Assembly (NCBI RefSeq): GCF_048820915.1
Contig: NZ_JBMERR010000017.1
Location: forward strand, 46,826-110,825
DNA from: Cribrihabitans_A pelagius
Lineage (GTDB): Bacteria > Pseudomonadota > Alphaproteobacteria > Rhodobacterales > Rhodobacteraceae
Direction: 5' to 3'
DNA: 64,000 nucleotides
Positions 9,144 to 17,976 of this stretch are shown piece after piece. The stretch's first letter is position 1. Each line of letters begins with the position of its first letter. The notes below the pieces were generated by a model that was not told the origin of the DNA, made no database searches, and saw nothing but the letters and a program-made list of their open reading frames with translations. Position numbers and translations under genes: made by a program.

Positions 9144-9220
9144 TGGTCGGGGCGGCGAGATTCGAACTCACGACCCCCTGTACCCAAAACAGGTGCGCTA
9201 CCAGACTGCGCCACGCCCCG
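9144..9220 (-). tRNA. tRNA-Pro (anticodon TGG)
   Basis: A full cloverleaf folds on the reverse strand: acceptor CGGGGCG/CGCCCCG, D arm GCGC...GCGC, anticodon stem CCTGT/ACAGG around the loop TTTGGGT (anticodon TGG), and T arm GTGAG/CTCGC with TTCGAAT. The discriminator base is A, and a CCA end is encoded (9144-9146). It reads CCN proline codons, probably CCA and others by wobble. Confidence 0.97.
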
Positions 9221-9263
9221 GACCGTGCGCCTTCCTATCGCCGCGGAACTGATTTGAAAAGCC

Positions 9264-9734
9264 CTAACAGGGCCAAACTGCTGTTTCCTGCGAAAAAAAC
9301 GGATGCTGCATCTGGCTGCCCGCGGCAATGCCATAGCGCCGCGCCAGCCCGCCGTTGATTTCCAGCACCGCAAAGACCCGGGCACCGCCGGAAATCGGCG
9401 TCAGATCCCCCGGAACCGCATTTTCATGCACCGACGTGACCGTGCCGCCCGCATCAAGGAACAGGATATCCAGAGGGATCAGCGTGTTCTTCATCCAGAA
9501 GGCGGCGGGCTGCGGCGCGTCATAGACAAACAGCATCCCCGCCCCTTGAGGCAGGCTTTCGCGGAACATCAGACCGCGGGCGCGCTCTTCCTGGCTGCCG
9601 GCGATTTCCACCGTGAAGGCCGCCTGCCCCCAGTCGCCGCGCAAGGTGACACGATCCGGACGGCACTCGGCCGCTGCGGCGCCTCCGGCCAGAAGGATCG
9701 CGCCGGCCAGACCCGCAACGCCCAGCCGCCGCAC
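9264..9734 (-). CDS. DUF192 family exported protein
   Basis: A 156-residue protein when started at GTG 9734 (VRRLGVAGLAGAILLAGGAAAAE), which gives a clean Sec signal peptide. The body matches the DUF192 family (PF02643): RARGLMFRESLPQGAGMLF, then FWMKNTLIPLDILFLDAGG, then ENAVPG. The family is small, exported and of unknown biochemical function. The start lies four bases after the stop of the upstream cold-shock gene, so the two are probably co-transcribed. A longer frame back to 9812 would overlap the cold-shock gene and destroy the signal peptide position, so it was rejected. Confidence 0.85.
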   Translation of the reverse strand: MRRLGVAGLAGAILLAGGAAAAECRPDRVTLRGDWGQAAFTVEIAGSQEERARGLMFRESLPQGAGMLFVYDAPQPAAFWMKNTLIPLDILFLDAGGTVTSVHENAVPGDLTPISGGARVFAVLEINGGLARRYGIAAGSQMQHPFFSQETAVWPC

Positions 9735-9738
9735 CGGA

Positions 9739-10278
9739 TCAGACCTGCTCGGAAGGCAGCAGCGCGGCCTCCCAGGCCAGCACTTCCACAGCCATGCGGC
9801 CGCGCTTGCCATCGATCACCCGCATCGACAGCGCCTCGCCCGGCTGCAGATCGGCAAGCCCGGACTGGCGCAGCACTTCGACATGCAGGAACACGTCCTC
9901 GGTGCGGCCGAACACATTGGCAAAGCCGAATCCCTTGCCCTTGTCGAACCACTTGACCCGGGCCGGCTCCAGCGGCTTGCTCTGCACCGTGCCCATGTCG
10001 AGATCGGCAAAATCGCTCAGCACCGGCGCTTCATCACGTTCCGGCGGCGCGATCGCGAGTACCTCGACCGCCTGCACGCCGCGGCCGGTTTCCTGAATGA
10101 CCACATCAATCCTGACGCCATCCGCAACAGAGCTCTGGCCGAAATTGCGCAACACGTTCACATGCAAAAGAATATCGGGGCCGCCCTCGTCGGACACGAC
10201 AAAACCATAGCCCTTGGCCGGGTCGAACCACTTCACCAGCCCCTGAACCTGCTGCAAGCTGCTCAGATCTTCTGCCAC
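9739..10278 (-). CDS. Cold-shock protein with two CSD domains
   Basis: A 179-residue protein with two tandem cold-shock domains. The first (about residues 10-75) contains GLVKWFDPAKGYGFVV and DILLHVNVL; the second (about 107-172) contains ARVKWFDKGKGFGFANV and DVFLHVEVL. These are the RNP1/RNP2 single-stranded nucleic-acid-binding motifs. Most CspA proteins have one domain of about 70 residues; the duplicated form is common in alphaproteobacteria. I chose the GTG at 10278 (VAEDLSSLQQVQG) because GGGAA lies just upstream and the extra 23 residues back to an ATG at 10347 are A/T-rich, Asn/Tyr-rich and look like leader sequence. It lies just upstream of the DUF192 gene. Confidence 0.9.
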   Translation of the reverse strand: MAEDLSSLQQVQGLVKWFDPAKGYGFVVSDEGGPDILLHVNVLRNFGQSSVADGVRIDVVIQETGRGVQAVEVLAIAPPERDEAPVLSDFADLDMGTVQSKPLEPARVKWFDKGKGFGFANVFGRTEDVFLHVEVLRQSGLADLQPGEALSMRVIDGKRGRMAVEVLAWEAALLPSEQV

Positions 10279-10412
10279 GAAAATATTCCCACTGCGTTTA
10301 TTATTATAGTCATAATTCTGATGCGCGATTTCAGTTATTGAGTTCAAGTATTAAATTTAACCATTGTCGCGAATCTTATATTGACGCTGGGTCAAGAACC
10401 GCGGGCAAGCAA
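10279..10412 (-). promoter_or_regulatory. A/T-rich leader of the cold-shock gene
   Basis: This 130-base region is unusually A/T-rich for the window (TTATTATTATAG, TATTAAATTTAA). It lies directly upstream of the cold-shock gene and probably holds its promoter and an untranslated leader, as is usual for csp genes. No specific -10/-35 pair is claimed. Confidence 0.4.
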
Positions 10413-11018
10413 TCAGGGGTTGAGGCGCTCGATCTCCCAGTTGGCCTGCGGTTTCTCGCGCCGCCAGCGGAAGCGGTCATGCAGGCGGAAAGCCCCGTCG
10501 GCCCAGAATTCGATCTCCAGCGGCACGATCCGGTAGCCGCCCCAGAAGGGCGGGCGGTCCGGGTTCGGGCCCTGCTGCGCAGTTACCTTGGCCAGCTCCG
10601 CCATCAGGGCACCGCGGCTCGAAAGCGGCCGCGACTGGCGCGAGGCCCAGGCGCCGAGGCGGCTTTTGAGGGAGCGCGAACGAAAATACTCATCCGCCAG
10701 CGGCCCGTCTTCGCGGCTCACCGTGCCGCGCACCCGGATCTGGCGGCGCAGGGATTTCCAATGCATCACGAAAGCCGCCTTGCCAGTCGCTTCCAGCTCC
10801 TGCGCCTTGGCGCTTTCGTAGTTGGTGAAGAAGACAAAAGCCTCCGCCTCGATCTCCTTCAAGAGCACCATACGGGTGTTCGGCAGACCACTGGCATCCA
10901 CCGTCGCGAGGGCAATGGCGTTGGGATCACTGGGCTCACTCTTTTCCGCTTCCGCCAGCCAGCTGCGGGCGATGGCAAATGGGTCCTCGCCTGCGAAGAT
11001 TCCGGAGCGGTCAGACAT
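10413..11018 (-). CDS. pdxH: Pyridoxamine 5'-phosphate oxidase
   Basis: FMN enzyme that oxidises pyridoxine or pyridoxamine 5'-phosphate to the active cofactor PLP. The 201-residue protein has the normal family length. Typical segments: NAIALATVDASGLPNTRMVLLK (FMN-binding strand region, shown in part), FFTNYESAKAQEL, WKSLRRQIRVRG, YFRSRSLKSRLGAWAS and the C-terminal WEIERLNP. The ATG at 11018 follows a perfect AGGAGGTG ribosome site; a longer in-frame start at 11060 lacks one. It is divergent from fabI. Confidence 0.96.
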   Translation of the reverse strand: MSDRSGIFAGEDPFAIARSWLAEAEKSEPSDPNAIALATVDASGLPNTRMVLLKEIEAEAFVFFTNYESAKAQELEATGKAAFVMHWKSLRRQIRVRGTVSREDGPLADEYFRSRSLKSRLGAWASRQSRPLSSRGALMAELAKVTAQQGPNPDRPPFWGGYRIVPLEIEFWADGAFRLHDRFRWRREKPQANWEIERLNP

Positions 11019-11174
11019 GGGGCACCTCCTGGCGGGCGGTTCACGGATCGGGACGGGCAATTCGGCCGCACGTTAGGCAGCTTCCGCGGCGGCTTCAAGG
11101 GCGTGTGCTCTTGATGCGCGGGGCGCGGCATACTAAAGGTCGCATAATTCACAGATCACAGGCGGAGAACCTGC

Positions 11175-11981
11175 ATGTCTAGTCAACTGATGGCCGGGAA
11201 GCGCGGCCTCATCATGGGCCTGGCCAACGACAAATCCATCGCATGGGGCATTGCCAAGGCCTGCGCCGATGCGGGGGCCGAGCTGGCGTTTTCCTATCAG
11301 GGGGAGGCGCTGAAGAAGCGGGTCGGCCCGCTGGCGGCGCAGCTGGGCAGCGATATCGTGCTGCCCTGCGACGTGTCCGACGAAGCCTCGATCGATGCTT
11401 TGTTCGCGGGCCTTGAAGAGAAATGGGGCAAGCTGGACTTCGTGGTGCATGCGATCGGCTTCTCCGACAAGAACGAGCTGCGCGGCCGCTATGTCGACAC
11501 CAGCCGGTCGAACTTTCAGATGACCATGGACATTTCGGTGTTCTCCTTCACCGCGGTTGCCAAACGTGCCGAGAAGCTGATGAGCGAAGGCGGCTCGATG
11601 CTGACCCTGACCTACTACGGCGCCGAGCAGGTGATGCCGCATTACAACGTGATGGGCGTGGCCAAGGCCGCACTGGAAGCCTCGGTCAAGTACCTGGCCG
11701 AGGACCTCGGCAAGGACGGCATCCGCGTCAACGCGATCTCCGCCGGGCCGATCAAGACGCTGGCCGCCTCCGGTATCGGCGATTTCCGCTACATCATGAA
11801 GTGGAACGAGTACAACTCGCCCCTGCGCCGCAACGTGACCACCGATGATGTCGGCAAGTCGGCGCTCTACCTGCTGTCCGATCTCAGCTCCGGCGTCACC
11901 GGCGAGAACCTGCACGTTGACGCGGGCTACCACGTGGTCGGCATGAAGGCGGTCGACGCCCCCGACATCGAAAAAGGCTGA
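11175..11981 (+). CDS. fabI: Enoyl-[acyl-carrier-protein] reductase (NADH)
   Basis: Catalyses the last step of each fatty-acid elongation cycle, reducing trans-2-enoyl-ACP. The 268-residue short-chain-dehydrogenase fold starts MSSQLMAGKRGLIMGLANDK, with the FabI-type cofactor loop rather than TGxxxGxG. Tyr147, Tyr157 and Lys164 (YYGAEQVMPHYNVMGVAK) form the Y-X6-K catalytic motif of FabI. The end DAGYHVVGMKAVDAPDIEKG is also typical. A GGCGGAGAA ribosome site precedes the ATG. It is divergent from pdxH and convergent with the SRPBCC gene, leaving a single base between stop codons. Confidence 0.96.
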   Translation: MSSQLMAGKRGLIMGLANDKSIAWGIAKACADAGAELAFSYQGEALKKRVGPLAAQLGSDIVLPCDVSDEASIDALFAGLEEKWGKLDFVVHAIGFSDKNELRGRYVDTSRSNFQMTMDISVFSFTAVAKRAEKLMSEGGSMLTLTYYGAEQVMPHYNVMGVAKAALEASVKYLAEDLGKDGIRVNAISAGPIKTLAASGIGDFRYIMKWNEYNSPLRRNVTTDDVGKSALYLLSDLSSGVTGENLHVDAGYHVVGMKAVDAPDIEKG

Positions 11982-11982
11982 G

Positions 11983-12450
11983 TCAGCCGCTGCGCCGGGC
12001 CAGTTCCCGGCGCAGCCCCTCCAGGCCGCGCTCCATCGCCCAGCGGTGATTGGCGGCAAAGGCGGGCCACAAGAGCGGCGCCAGCACCCGCAGGACCGGT
12101 TTGCCCACCGCCACGCGCCAATCGTACCGGATATTGGCGGTATCGCCGTCCTGAACAAGCTGCCATACCCCCTGCCCCTGAAGGTCGCCGCTGGCCCGGA
12201 TTTTCCAGCCGTGCGGGCGGTTGGCCTCCGTCACCTCCCCGGTCCATCGCAGTGTGTAGGGCAGCCGGCCGCGGGTGTGGAACGCCACCCTGCGCCCGAT
12301 CCCGTCTTCGCCGCCGGCATCCAGGATCCGGACGTCCAGATAGACATCGCCCCACCACTGCGGGAACCGGGTCACGTCGGCCAGGACCTCGGAGACATCC
12401 TCGATCCGCGCCGGAAGACTCCAGCAGGTTGTCAGCAAGCGGGGTTTCAT
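11983..12450 (-). CDS. SRPBCC (START-like) family protein
   Basis: A 155-residue protein that begins MKPRLLTTCWSLPARIEDVS and shows the polyketide-cyclase/START pattern: VLADVTRFPQWWGDVYLDV near the N-terminus, GRRVAFHTRGRLPYTLRW in the middle, and a long C-terminal helix (WAMERGLEGLRRELARR). This fold binds hydrophobic ligands, but the ligand is unknown. The start ATG at 12450 is the first in frame with the domain; reading back further runs antisense through the phosphoribosyltransferase gene. It is divergent from that gene with about 70 bases between starts. Confidence 0.8.
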   Translation of the reverse strand: MKPRLLTTCWSLPARIEDVSEVLADVTRFPQWWGDVYLDVRILDAGGEDGIGRRVAFHTRGRLPYTLRWTGEVTEANRPHGWKIRASGDLQGQGVWQLVQDGDTANIRYDWRVAVGKPVLRVLAPLLWPAFAANHRWAMERGLEGLRRELARRSG

Positions 12451-12522
12451 GATGCAGACTCTAGCACACTTCCCTTTGTGTTGCCGTTCGAGTATGCCTG
12501 CGCAAAAACCATGGAGATCGTG

Positions 12523-13026
12523 ATGACCGACCGCCTGCCGCATGAAAAGGGCTTTCACATCAGCTGGGACCAGATCCACCGCGACTCCCGCGCACTGGCC
12601 TGGCGCCTCGACGGGCAAGGCCCCGGAGACGGCACCTGGCGCGCGGTGGTGGCGATCACCCGCGGCGGCATGGCGCCGGCAATGATCGTCAGCCGCGAGT
12701 TGGGCATCCGCACCGTCGACACCATCTCGGTGCAATCCTATCACCACCAGGCGCAAGGCGAGGCCGAGGTGCTGAAAGCCCCCGACAAGGACCTTATGGG
12801 CGACGGCGAGGGTGTGCTGGTGGTCGACGATCTGGTCGATAGCGGCAAGACGCTGGACCTGGTGCGCAAGCTCTACCCCAAGGCGCATTTCGCCACCGTC
12901 TATGCCAAGCCGCAGGGCCGCCCGATGGTCGACACCTTCATCACCGAGGTGAGCCAGGACACCTGGATCTTCTTCCCCTGGGACATGGCGCTGCAATATG
13001 TGGAGCCCTACCGCGGCAAGGACTGA
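12523..13026 (+). CDS. gpt: Xanthine phosphoribosyltransferase
   Basis: Salvage enzyme that joins xanthine or guanine to PRPP. The 167-residue protein contains the PRPP-binding motif VLVVDDLVDSGKTLDLV, the N-terminal VVAITRGGMAPAMIVSREL and the aromatic base-stacking end WIFFPWDMALQY, as in E. coli Gpt. The ATG at 12523 follows GGAGATCG. An in-frame ATG at 12511 would add four residues. A terminator follows at 13051. The substrate preference between xanthine and guanine is taken from family resemblance, not from a diagnostic residue. Confidence 0.93.
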   Translation: MTDRLPHEKGFHISWDQIHRDSRALAWRLDGQGPGDGTWRAVVAITRGGMAPAMIVSRELGIRTVDTISVQSYHHQAQGEAEVLKAPDKDLMGDGEGVLVVDDLVDSGKTLDLVRKLYPKAHFATVYAKPQGRPMVDTFITEVSQDTWIFFPWDMALQYVEPYRGKD

Positions 13027-13050
13027 GGCAGCCGGTATTGCATACTCTCC

Positions 13051-13079
13051 AAGGCGTGCCCCCGCGGCGCGCCTTTTTT
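13051..13079 (+). terminator. Rho-independent terminator of gpt
   Basis: A 10-bp stem (AAGGCGTGCC / GGCGCGCCTT, one U-G pair) with a CCCGC loop, followed by a run of T, 25 bases after the gpt stop. Confidence 0.8.
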
Positions 13080-13208
13080 GCTGTGTGCACCCTCCCGCGC
13101 CCCGCGCCGCCTATTTCCCTTGAGCCGCCGCAAGGGCCGTGCCAGACAGGGCGGCGCAGGCGCGCAGGCGCCGCGTTGATTGACAGACAGGCGCCCAGGA
13201 CCCTTTTC

Positions 13209-14384
13209 ATGCCCCAAAGCCGCACCCAGGACACTTTCGTCTCCCCCATCGTTGAATCGCGCCGCTGGCTCGATGGCGCGGAATTCTCTGCCGAGCGCCC
13301 GCTGATCAACGTGAGCCAGGCCGCCCCTGCCGAAGCCCCGCCCGAAGGGCTGCGCCGGGCGATGGCGGAGGCCGCGCTGAACACGGTGGACGCGCACCTC
13401 TACGGGCCGGTGCTGGGCAACGCCGATCTTCGCGCAGCGCTGGCAAGTCAGATCTCCAGCCGCTACGGCGGCGAGGTTCTCCCGGCGCAGGTCGGCATCA
13501 CCGCGGGCTGCAATCAGGCTTTTGCCGCGGCCATCTCCGCCCTTTGCAACGAGGGCGACGAGGTGATCATCCCGGTGCCCTGGTACTTCAATCACAAGAT
13601 GTGGCTCGACATGACGGGCGTGAAAGCGGTGCCGCTGAAGGTGGACGGCGCCATGCTGCCGGACCCGGACGCCGCGGCGGCGCTGATCACCCCGCGCACC
13701 CGCGCCATCGTGCTGGTCACCCCGAACAACCCCTGTGGCGTCGAATACCCCGGCGGGCTGGTGCAGGCGTTCCACGACCTCGCCCGCAGCCGCGGCCTTA
13801 CGCTCCTGGTGGACGAAACCTACCGCGACTTCGACAGCCGCGAAGGCGCTCCGCACGCGCTGTTCCAGCAGCCGGACTGGGACGAGACGCTGATCCACCT
13901 CTATTCCTTCTCCAAGGCCTACCGTCTGACCGGCCACCGGGTGGGCGCGGTCGTGGCCTCCGAGGCGCGAATGTTCGAAATGGAGAAGTTTCTCGACACC
14001 GTCACAATCTGCCCGGCCCAGTTGGGCCAGATCGGCGCGCGCTGGGGGATTGGAAACCTGCAGGACTGGCTGGCAGGCGAACGGCAGGAAATCCTCGACC
14101 GCCGCGCTGCGATCGAGGAGGGTTTCCCCGCACTTGCCGCGCTCGGCTGGAAGCTGCTCGGATGCGGCGCCTACTTTGCCTATGTGGAGCACCCCTTTGA
14201 TGCCCCATCCGAGGAAATCGCCCGCCAACTGGTGCGCGAGGCGGCGGTGCTGATGCTGCCCGGCTCGATGTTCATGCCCGAGGACGACGCCGACGGCGCG
14301 CGCCAGTTCCGCATCGCCTTTGCCAATGTGGACCGCGCAGGCATCGCCGAGCTGTTCCGCCGCCTGGAAAACTTCCAGCCCTGA
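13209..14384 (+). CDS. PLP-dependent class I/II aminotransferase
   Basis: A 391-residue fold-type I aminotransferase starting MPQSRTQDTF. Lys236 in YSFSKAYRLTGHRVGA is the expected PLP Schiff-base lysine. Other family marks are VTPNNPCGVEYP (Asn contacting the PLP ring), LLVDETYRDFD and AGCNQAFAAA. It resembles the aspartate/aromatic aminotransferase group; the substrate is not evident and the neighbours (gpt, ppiD) give no clue. The ATG at 13209 was chosen because family similarity begins shortly after it; upstream in-frame sequence is Pro/Arg-rich and covers the gpt terminator. Confidence 0.88.
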   Translation: MPQSRTQDTFVSPIVESRRWLDGAEFSAERPLINVSQAAPAEAPPEGLRRAMAEAALNTVDAHLYGPVLGNADLRAALASQISSRYGGEVLPAQVGITAGCNQAFAAAISALCNEGDEVIIPVPWYFNHKMWLDMTGVKAVPLKVDGAMLPDPDAAAALITPRTRAIVLVTPNNPCGVEYPGGLVQAFHDLARSRGLTLLVDETYRDFDSREGAPHALFQQPDWDETLIHLYSFSKAYRLTGHRVGAVVASEARMFEMEKFLDTVTICPAQLGQIGARWGIGNLQDWLAGERQEILDRRAAIEEGFPALAALGWKLLGCGAYFAYVEHPFDAPSEEIARQLVREAAVLMLPGSMFMPEDDADGARQFRIAFANVDRAGIAELFRRLENFQP

Positions 14385-14497
14385 GCACAGAACCTGCCCG
14401 CCGCCGCATCTTGCCCCGCCGCGGGCAGGCGCGTATTCAGGCAGCAACACAGCCAGCGGCCGGGCGCCGCGGGCTCAGAACAAAAGAAGAGGGCATC

Positions 14498-16339
14498 ATG
14501 GCCGCAGGCATGAAACAGCTATCCAAAACCTTCGTCTGGATCCTTATGGGGCTGCTTATTGCCGGTCTTGCCGGGTTCGGTGCGGTGAATTTCACCAGCT
14601 CCGCCTCCTCGGTGGCAGAGGTCGGCGACGAGGAAGTCAGCATCGGCGACTACGTGCGCGAGCTGCGCCGCGAGCAGCAGGCGCTGCAGGCGCAATCCGG
14701 GCAGGCGGTGACCATGGCGCAGCTGAGCGCCTTCGGCATCGACCGCGTGGTGCTGGGCCGTCTGGTGTCGCTCGCCGCGCTCGACCACGAAGCGCGGGCG
14801 CTTGGCCTGTCGATCGGCGATGAGAACCTGCTGGAGGAACTGGGCGCCATCCCGGCCTTCCAGGGCATCGACGGCGGCTTTGACCGCGACGCTTACCGCT
14901 TCGCGCTCGACAACGCCGGGCTGAGCGAAGCCGAGTTCGAAGCCGACCTGCGCCGCGAAGCCGCCCGCACCATCGTGCAGCGCGCGATCATGGCCGGGAC
15001 CGAAATGCCCGCGACCCTTACCGATACGCTGACCGGCTACATCGGCGAACGCCGCAGCTTCTCCTACGTGCAGCTCAACGCCGAAGACATCGCGCTGACA
15101 GCTGAGGCGCCCTCCGGCGAGGACCTGAAAGCCTTCTACACGGCCAATCCGGACCAGTTCACCCTGCCGGAGACCAAGGTGCTGACCTACGCCGCGCTGC
15201 GCCTGGAAATGCTGGTGGACGAGATGGAGGTCAGCGACGACGCCCTGCGCGAGCTGTTCGAGGACCGCGCCGGCGAATACCAGCAACCCGAACGCCGCCT
15301 GGTCGAACGGCTGGTCTACGCAAACGAGGATGCCGCCGCCTCCGCCAAGGCCCAAATCGAGGCCGGCGGCGCCACCTTCGAAAGCCTGGTGACCGATCGC
15401 GGCCTGACGCTTGCCGACGTCGACATGGGCGATGTGACCGAAGACAGCCTCGGCGCGGCCGGCGCCGATGTCTTTGCCGCTGAAGTTGGCGGCGTCGCAG
15501 GCCCCCTGCCCTCCGACCTCGGCCCGGCGCTCTACCGTGTGAACGGCAAGCTTGACGCCCAGGTCACCAGTGTCGAGCAGGCCGAGCCCGAGCTGCGCGA
15601 CGAACTGGCCTCCGGCCGCGCCCGCCGCCAGATCGAAGTGCAGGCCGAAACCATCGACGACCTGCTTGCAGGCGGCGCCACGCTGGAGGAGCTGGCGAAT
15701 GAAACCGGCATGGAGCTGGGCCAGCTGAACTGGACCGGGGACAGCAGCGAGGGCATCGCCGCCTATGAAGGCTTTCGCACCGCCGCCGCCGCGATCACTG
15801 CCGAAGACTTTCCCGAAGCCGCCTTCCTCGACGATGGCAGCGTCTTCGCGCTGCGTCTCGACGAGGTGCTGCCGGAACGCCCCGAGCCCTTTGAAGAGGC
15901 ACGCGAGAAAGTGCTGGAGGCCTGGCAGGCCGACCGCCTGAACACCGCCCTGCGCGAACAGGCCGAAGCCCTGCTTGCCGCCGCCAAGGACGCAGGCAGC
16001 TTCCCCGGGGACGCCGAGGTGCAGGAGGAAACCGGTCTCACCCGCACCGCCTATATCGAGAGCGTTCCGGCCGACCTGATGACCGAGGTCTTCGCGATGG
16101 AGAAAGGCGCCTTCGGCATGGTGCAGAACGAAACCTCCGCCGTCGTGGTGCAGCTTGACGACATCCTGCCTCCCGCCGAGAGCGACGACATGGAGATGCT
16201 GGCCGAGGCGCTTGGCACCCAGCTCGACCAGTCGCTGGCCCAGGCGCTGTTCCGCGCCTACGTCCAGGACGTCCAGACCCGCGCCGAACCGCAGATCGAC
16301 CAGCAGGCGCTCAACGCGGCGCAGGCGAACTTCCAGTAA
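14498..16339 (+). CDS. ppiD: Peptidylprolyl isomerase / periplasmic folding chaperone (PpiD/SurA type)
   Basis: A 613-residue protein with one N-terminal membrane anchor (TFVWILMGLLIAGLAGFGAV, about residues 10-30). A periplasmic SurA-N-like region follows (GDEEVSIGDYVRELRREQQ...), then a parvulin-like segment (about residues 210-340; FTLPETKVLTYAAL, RRLVERLVYANED) and a long acidic C-terminal part. It probably helps outer-membrane proteins fold at the inner-membrane surface. The ATG at 14498 follows AGAAGAGGG. It ends 15 bases before trpE, so the two are likely co-transcribed, an arrangement common in Rhodobacterales. Whether the parvulin domain keeps isomerase activity cannot be judged by eye. 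Confidence 0.87.
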   Translation: MAAGMKQLSKTFVWILMGLLIAGLAGFGAVNFTSSASSVAEVGDEEVSIGDYVRELRREQQALQAQSGQAVTMAQLSAFGIDRVVLGRLVSLAALDHEARALGLSIGDENLLEELGAIPAFQGIDGGFDRDAYRFALDNAGLSEAEFEADLRREAARTIVQRAIMAGTEMPATLTDTLTGYIGERRSFSYVQLNAEDIALTAEAPSGEDLKAFYTANPDQFTLPETKVLTYAALRLEMLVDEMEVSDDALRELFEDRAGEYQQPERRLVERLVYANEDAAASAKAQIEAGGATFESLVTDRGLTLADVDMGDVTEDSLGAAGADVFAAEVGGVAGPLPSDLGPALYRVNGKLDAQVTSVEQAEPELRDELASGRARRQIEVQAETIDDLLAGGATLEELANETGMELGQLNWTGDSSEGIAAYEGFRTAAAAITAEDFPEAAFLDDGSVFALRLDEVLPERPEPFEEAREKVLEAWQADRLNTALREQAEALLAAAKDAGSFPGDAEVQEETGLTRTAYIESVPADLMTEVFAMEKGAFGMVQNETSAVVVQLDDILPPAESDDMEMLAEALGTQLDQSLAQALFRAYVQDVQTRAEPQIDQQALNAAQANFQ

Positions 16340-16354
16340 GCGAGGCGGCACCCG

Positions 16355-17866
16355 ATGGCATTGACCCCCGATTTCGACACCTTTGCAAGGGCTTACGAGG
16401 CCGGCGAAAACCAGGTCGTCTACACCCGCCTGGCCGCGGACCTCGACACGCCAGTGTCCTTGATGCTGAAGCTGACCGGCGCCCAGAAAGATGCCTTCAT
16501 GCTGGAGTCGGTGACCGGCGGCGAGGTGCGCGGGCGCTATTCGATCATCGGGATGAAGCCGGATCTTGTCTGGCGCTGCCACGGGGAGACCTCCGCGCTG
16601 AACCGCTCCGCGCGATTCGATGCGGAAGCCTTTGCCGCACAGGAGGGCAATCCGCTCGACAACCTGCGGGCGCTGATCGCCGAAAGCCGCATCGCCCTGC
16701 CCGAGGACCTTCCGCAGGCCGCGGCGGGCCTGTTCGGCTACCTCGGCTACGATATGATCCGCCTGGTCGAGCATTTGCCGGACGTGAACCCCGACCCGCT
16801 CGGCCTGCCGGATGCGCTGATGCTGCGGCCTTCGGTGATTGCGGTGCTCGATGGGGTCAAGGGCGAGGTCACCGTGGTCTCCCCCGCCTGGGCCGCCGGG
16901 GGCCAAAGCGCCAAGGCTGCTTACGCCCAGGCTGCAGAGCGGGTGATGGATGCGGTGCGCGACCTGGAACGCGCCATGCCCGCGGAAACCCGCGGCCTCG
17001 GCAACGCGGATGAGATCGCCCCGCCGCAGTCGAACTTCACCAAAGAGGGTTACATGGCCGCGGTGGAAAGGGCCAAGGATTACATCCGCGCAGGTGACAT
17101 CTTCCAGGTGGTGCCGGCGCAGCGCTGGACCCAAGCTTTCCACCAGCCGCCCTTCGCGCTCTACCGCTCGCTCCGGCGCACCAACCCTTCGCCCTTCATG
17201 TTCTACTTCAACTTCGGCGGCTTCCAGGTGGTCGGCGCCAGCCCCGAAATCCTGGTCCGGGTCTTCGGCAAGGAGGTCACCATCCGCCCCATCGCCGGCA
17301 CCCGCCCCCGCGGCGCCACACCGGAAGAGGACAAGGCGCTGGAAGCGGACCTGCTCGCCGACAAGAAGGAGCTGGCCGAGCACCTGATGCTGCTGGACCT
17401 GGGGCGCAACGACACCGGCCGGGTATCGAAAATCGGCACCGTGCGCCCGACCGAGAAGTTCATCATCGAACGCTACAGCCACGTTATGCACATCGTCTCC
17501 AACGTCGTGGGAGAGCTGGCCGGGGATAAGGATGCGCTCGATGCCTTCTTTGCCGGCATGCCCGCAGGCACCGTCTCCGGCGCCCCTAAGGTGCGCGCGA
17601 TGGAGATCATCGACGAGCTGGAGCCGGAAAAGCGCGGCGTCTATGGCGGCGGCGTGGGCTATTTCTCGGCCGGCGGCGACATGGACATGTGCATCGCGCT
17701 CAGGACCGCCATCGTGAAGGACCAGTCGCTTTACATCCAGGCCGGCGGCGGCGTTGTCTATGACAGCGACCCCGAGGCCGAGTACATGGAAACTGTGCAT
17801 AAATCCAACGCGATCCGCCGCGCCGCCGCCGATGCGGCCAGGTTCACCGGCAACGGCAACCGCTAA
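16355..17866 (+). CDS. trpE: Anthranilate synthase component I
   Basis: Converts chorismate to anthranilate with ammonia from TrpG, the first committed step of tryptophan synthesis. The 503-residue length is normal. The chorismate-binding part is clear: SPFMFYFNFGGFQVVGASPE, IRPIAGTRPRG, LLDLGRNDTGRVS, PAGTVSGAPKVRAMEIIDEL and YGGGVGYFSAGGDMD. The N-terminal feedback region contains LESVTGGEVRGRYSIIG, the LES-type tryptophan-binding motif, so feedback inhibition is expected. It lies 15 bases after ppiD, which leaves no room for a leader-peptide attenuator directly in front of trpE. It is separated from trpG by a reverse-strand gene. Confidence 0.97.
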   Translation: MALTPDFDTFARAYEAGENQVVYTRLAADLDTPVSLMLKLTGAQKDAFMLESVTGGEVRGRYSIIGMKPDLVWRCHGETSALNRSARFDAEAFAAQEGNPLDNLRALIAESRIALPEDLPQAAAGLFGYLGYDMIRLVEHLPDVNPDPLGLPDALMLRPSVIAVLDGVKGEVTVVSPAWAAGGQSAKAAYAQAAERVMDAVRDLERAMPAETRGLGNADEIAPPQSNFTKEGYMAAVERAKDYIRAGDIFQVVPAQRWTQAFHQPPFALYRSLRRTNPSPFMFYFNFGGFQVVGASPEILVRVFGKEVTIRPIAGTRPRGATPEEDKALEADLLADKKELAEHLMLLDLGRNDTGRVSKIGTVRPTEKFIIERYSHVMHIVSNVVGELAGDKDALDAFFAGMPAGTVSGAPKVRAMEIIDELEPEKRGVYGGGVGYFSAGGDMDMCIALRTAIVKDQSLYIQAGGGVVYDSDPEAEYMETVHKSNAIRRAAADAARFTGNGNR

Positions 17867-17892
17867 CCCCGGCGCAAGCCGCGCCCGCCGCC

Positions 17893-17944
17893 GCTTTCTG
17901 GCCCAAAATACCCTCGCCGAAGGCACGGCGCCCCAAGGGGCGCC
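17893..17944. repeat. Dispersed intergenic repeat, copy A
   Basis: The sequence CTTTCTGGCCCAAAATACCCT followed by CGCCGAAGGCACG and an 8-bp hairpin (GGCGCCCC AA GGGGCGCC, 17927-17944). It lies between the convergent trpE and deacetylase-like genes. Related copies occur at 24436-24490 and 39974-40025. The hairpin may also act as a bidirectional transcription stop. Confidence 0.6.
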
Positions 17945-17976
17945 GTTCACACCGCTCGCACAGCGCGAGGCAAAGC

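Noticed and set aside
10279..10347. Longer start for the cold-shock protein
   Set aside because: The extra 23 residues are encoded by A/T-rich leader-like DNA and would be atypical of the family; a GTG with a ribosome site at 10278 gives the expected N-terminus.
16340..16354. Trp leader peptide or attenuator in front of trpE
   Set aside because: Only 15 bases separate ppiD and trpE, so there is no room for a leader peptide and terminator/antiterminator pair at this position.
14519..17950. Very long open frame on the reverse strand antisense to ppiD and trpE
   Set aside because: Such frames are typical of high-GC genomes: third-position G/C bias removes stop codons on the complement. The products are Gly/Arg/His-rich without recognisable domains, while ppiD and trpE are unambiguous.
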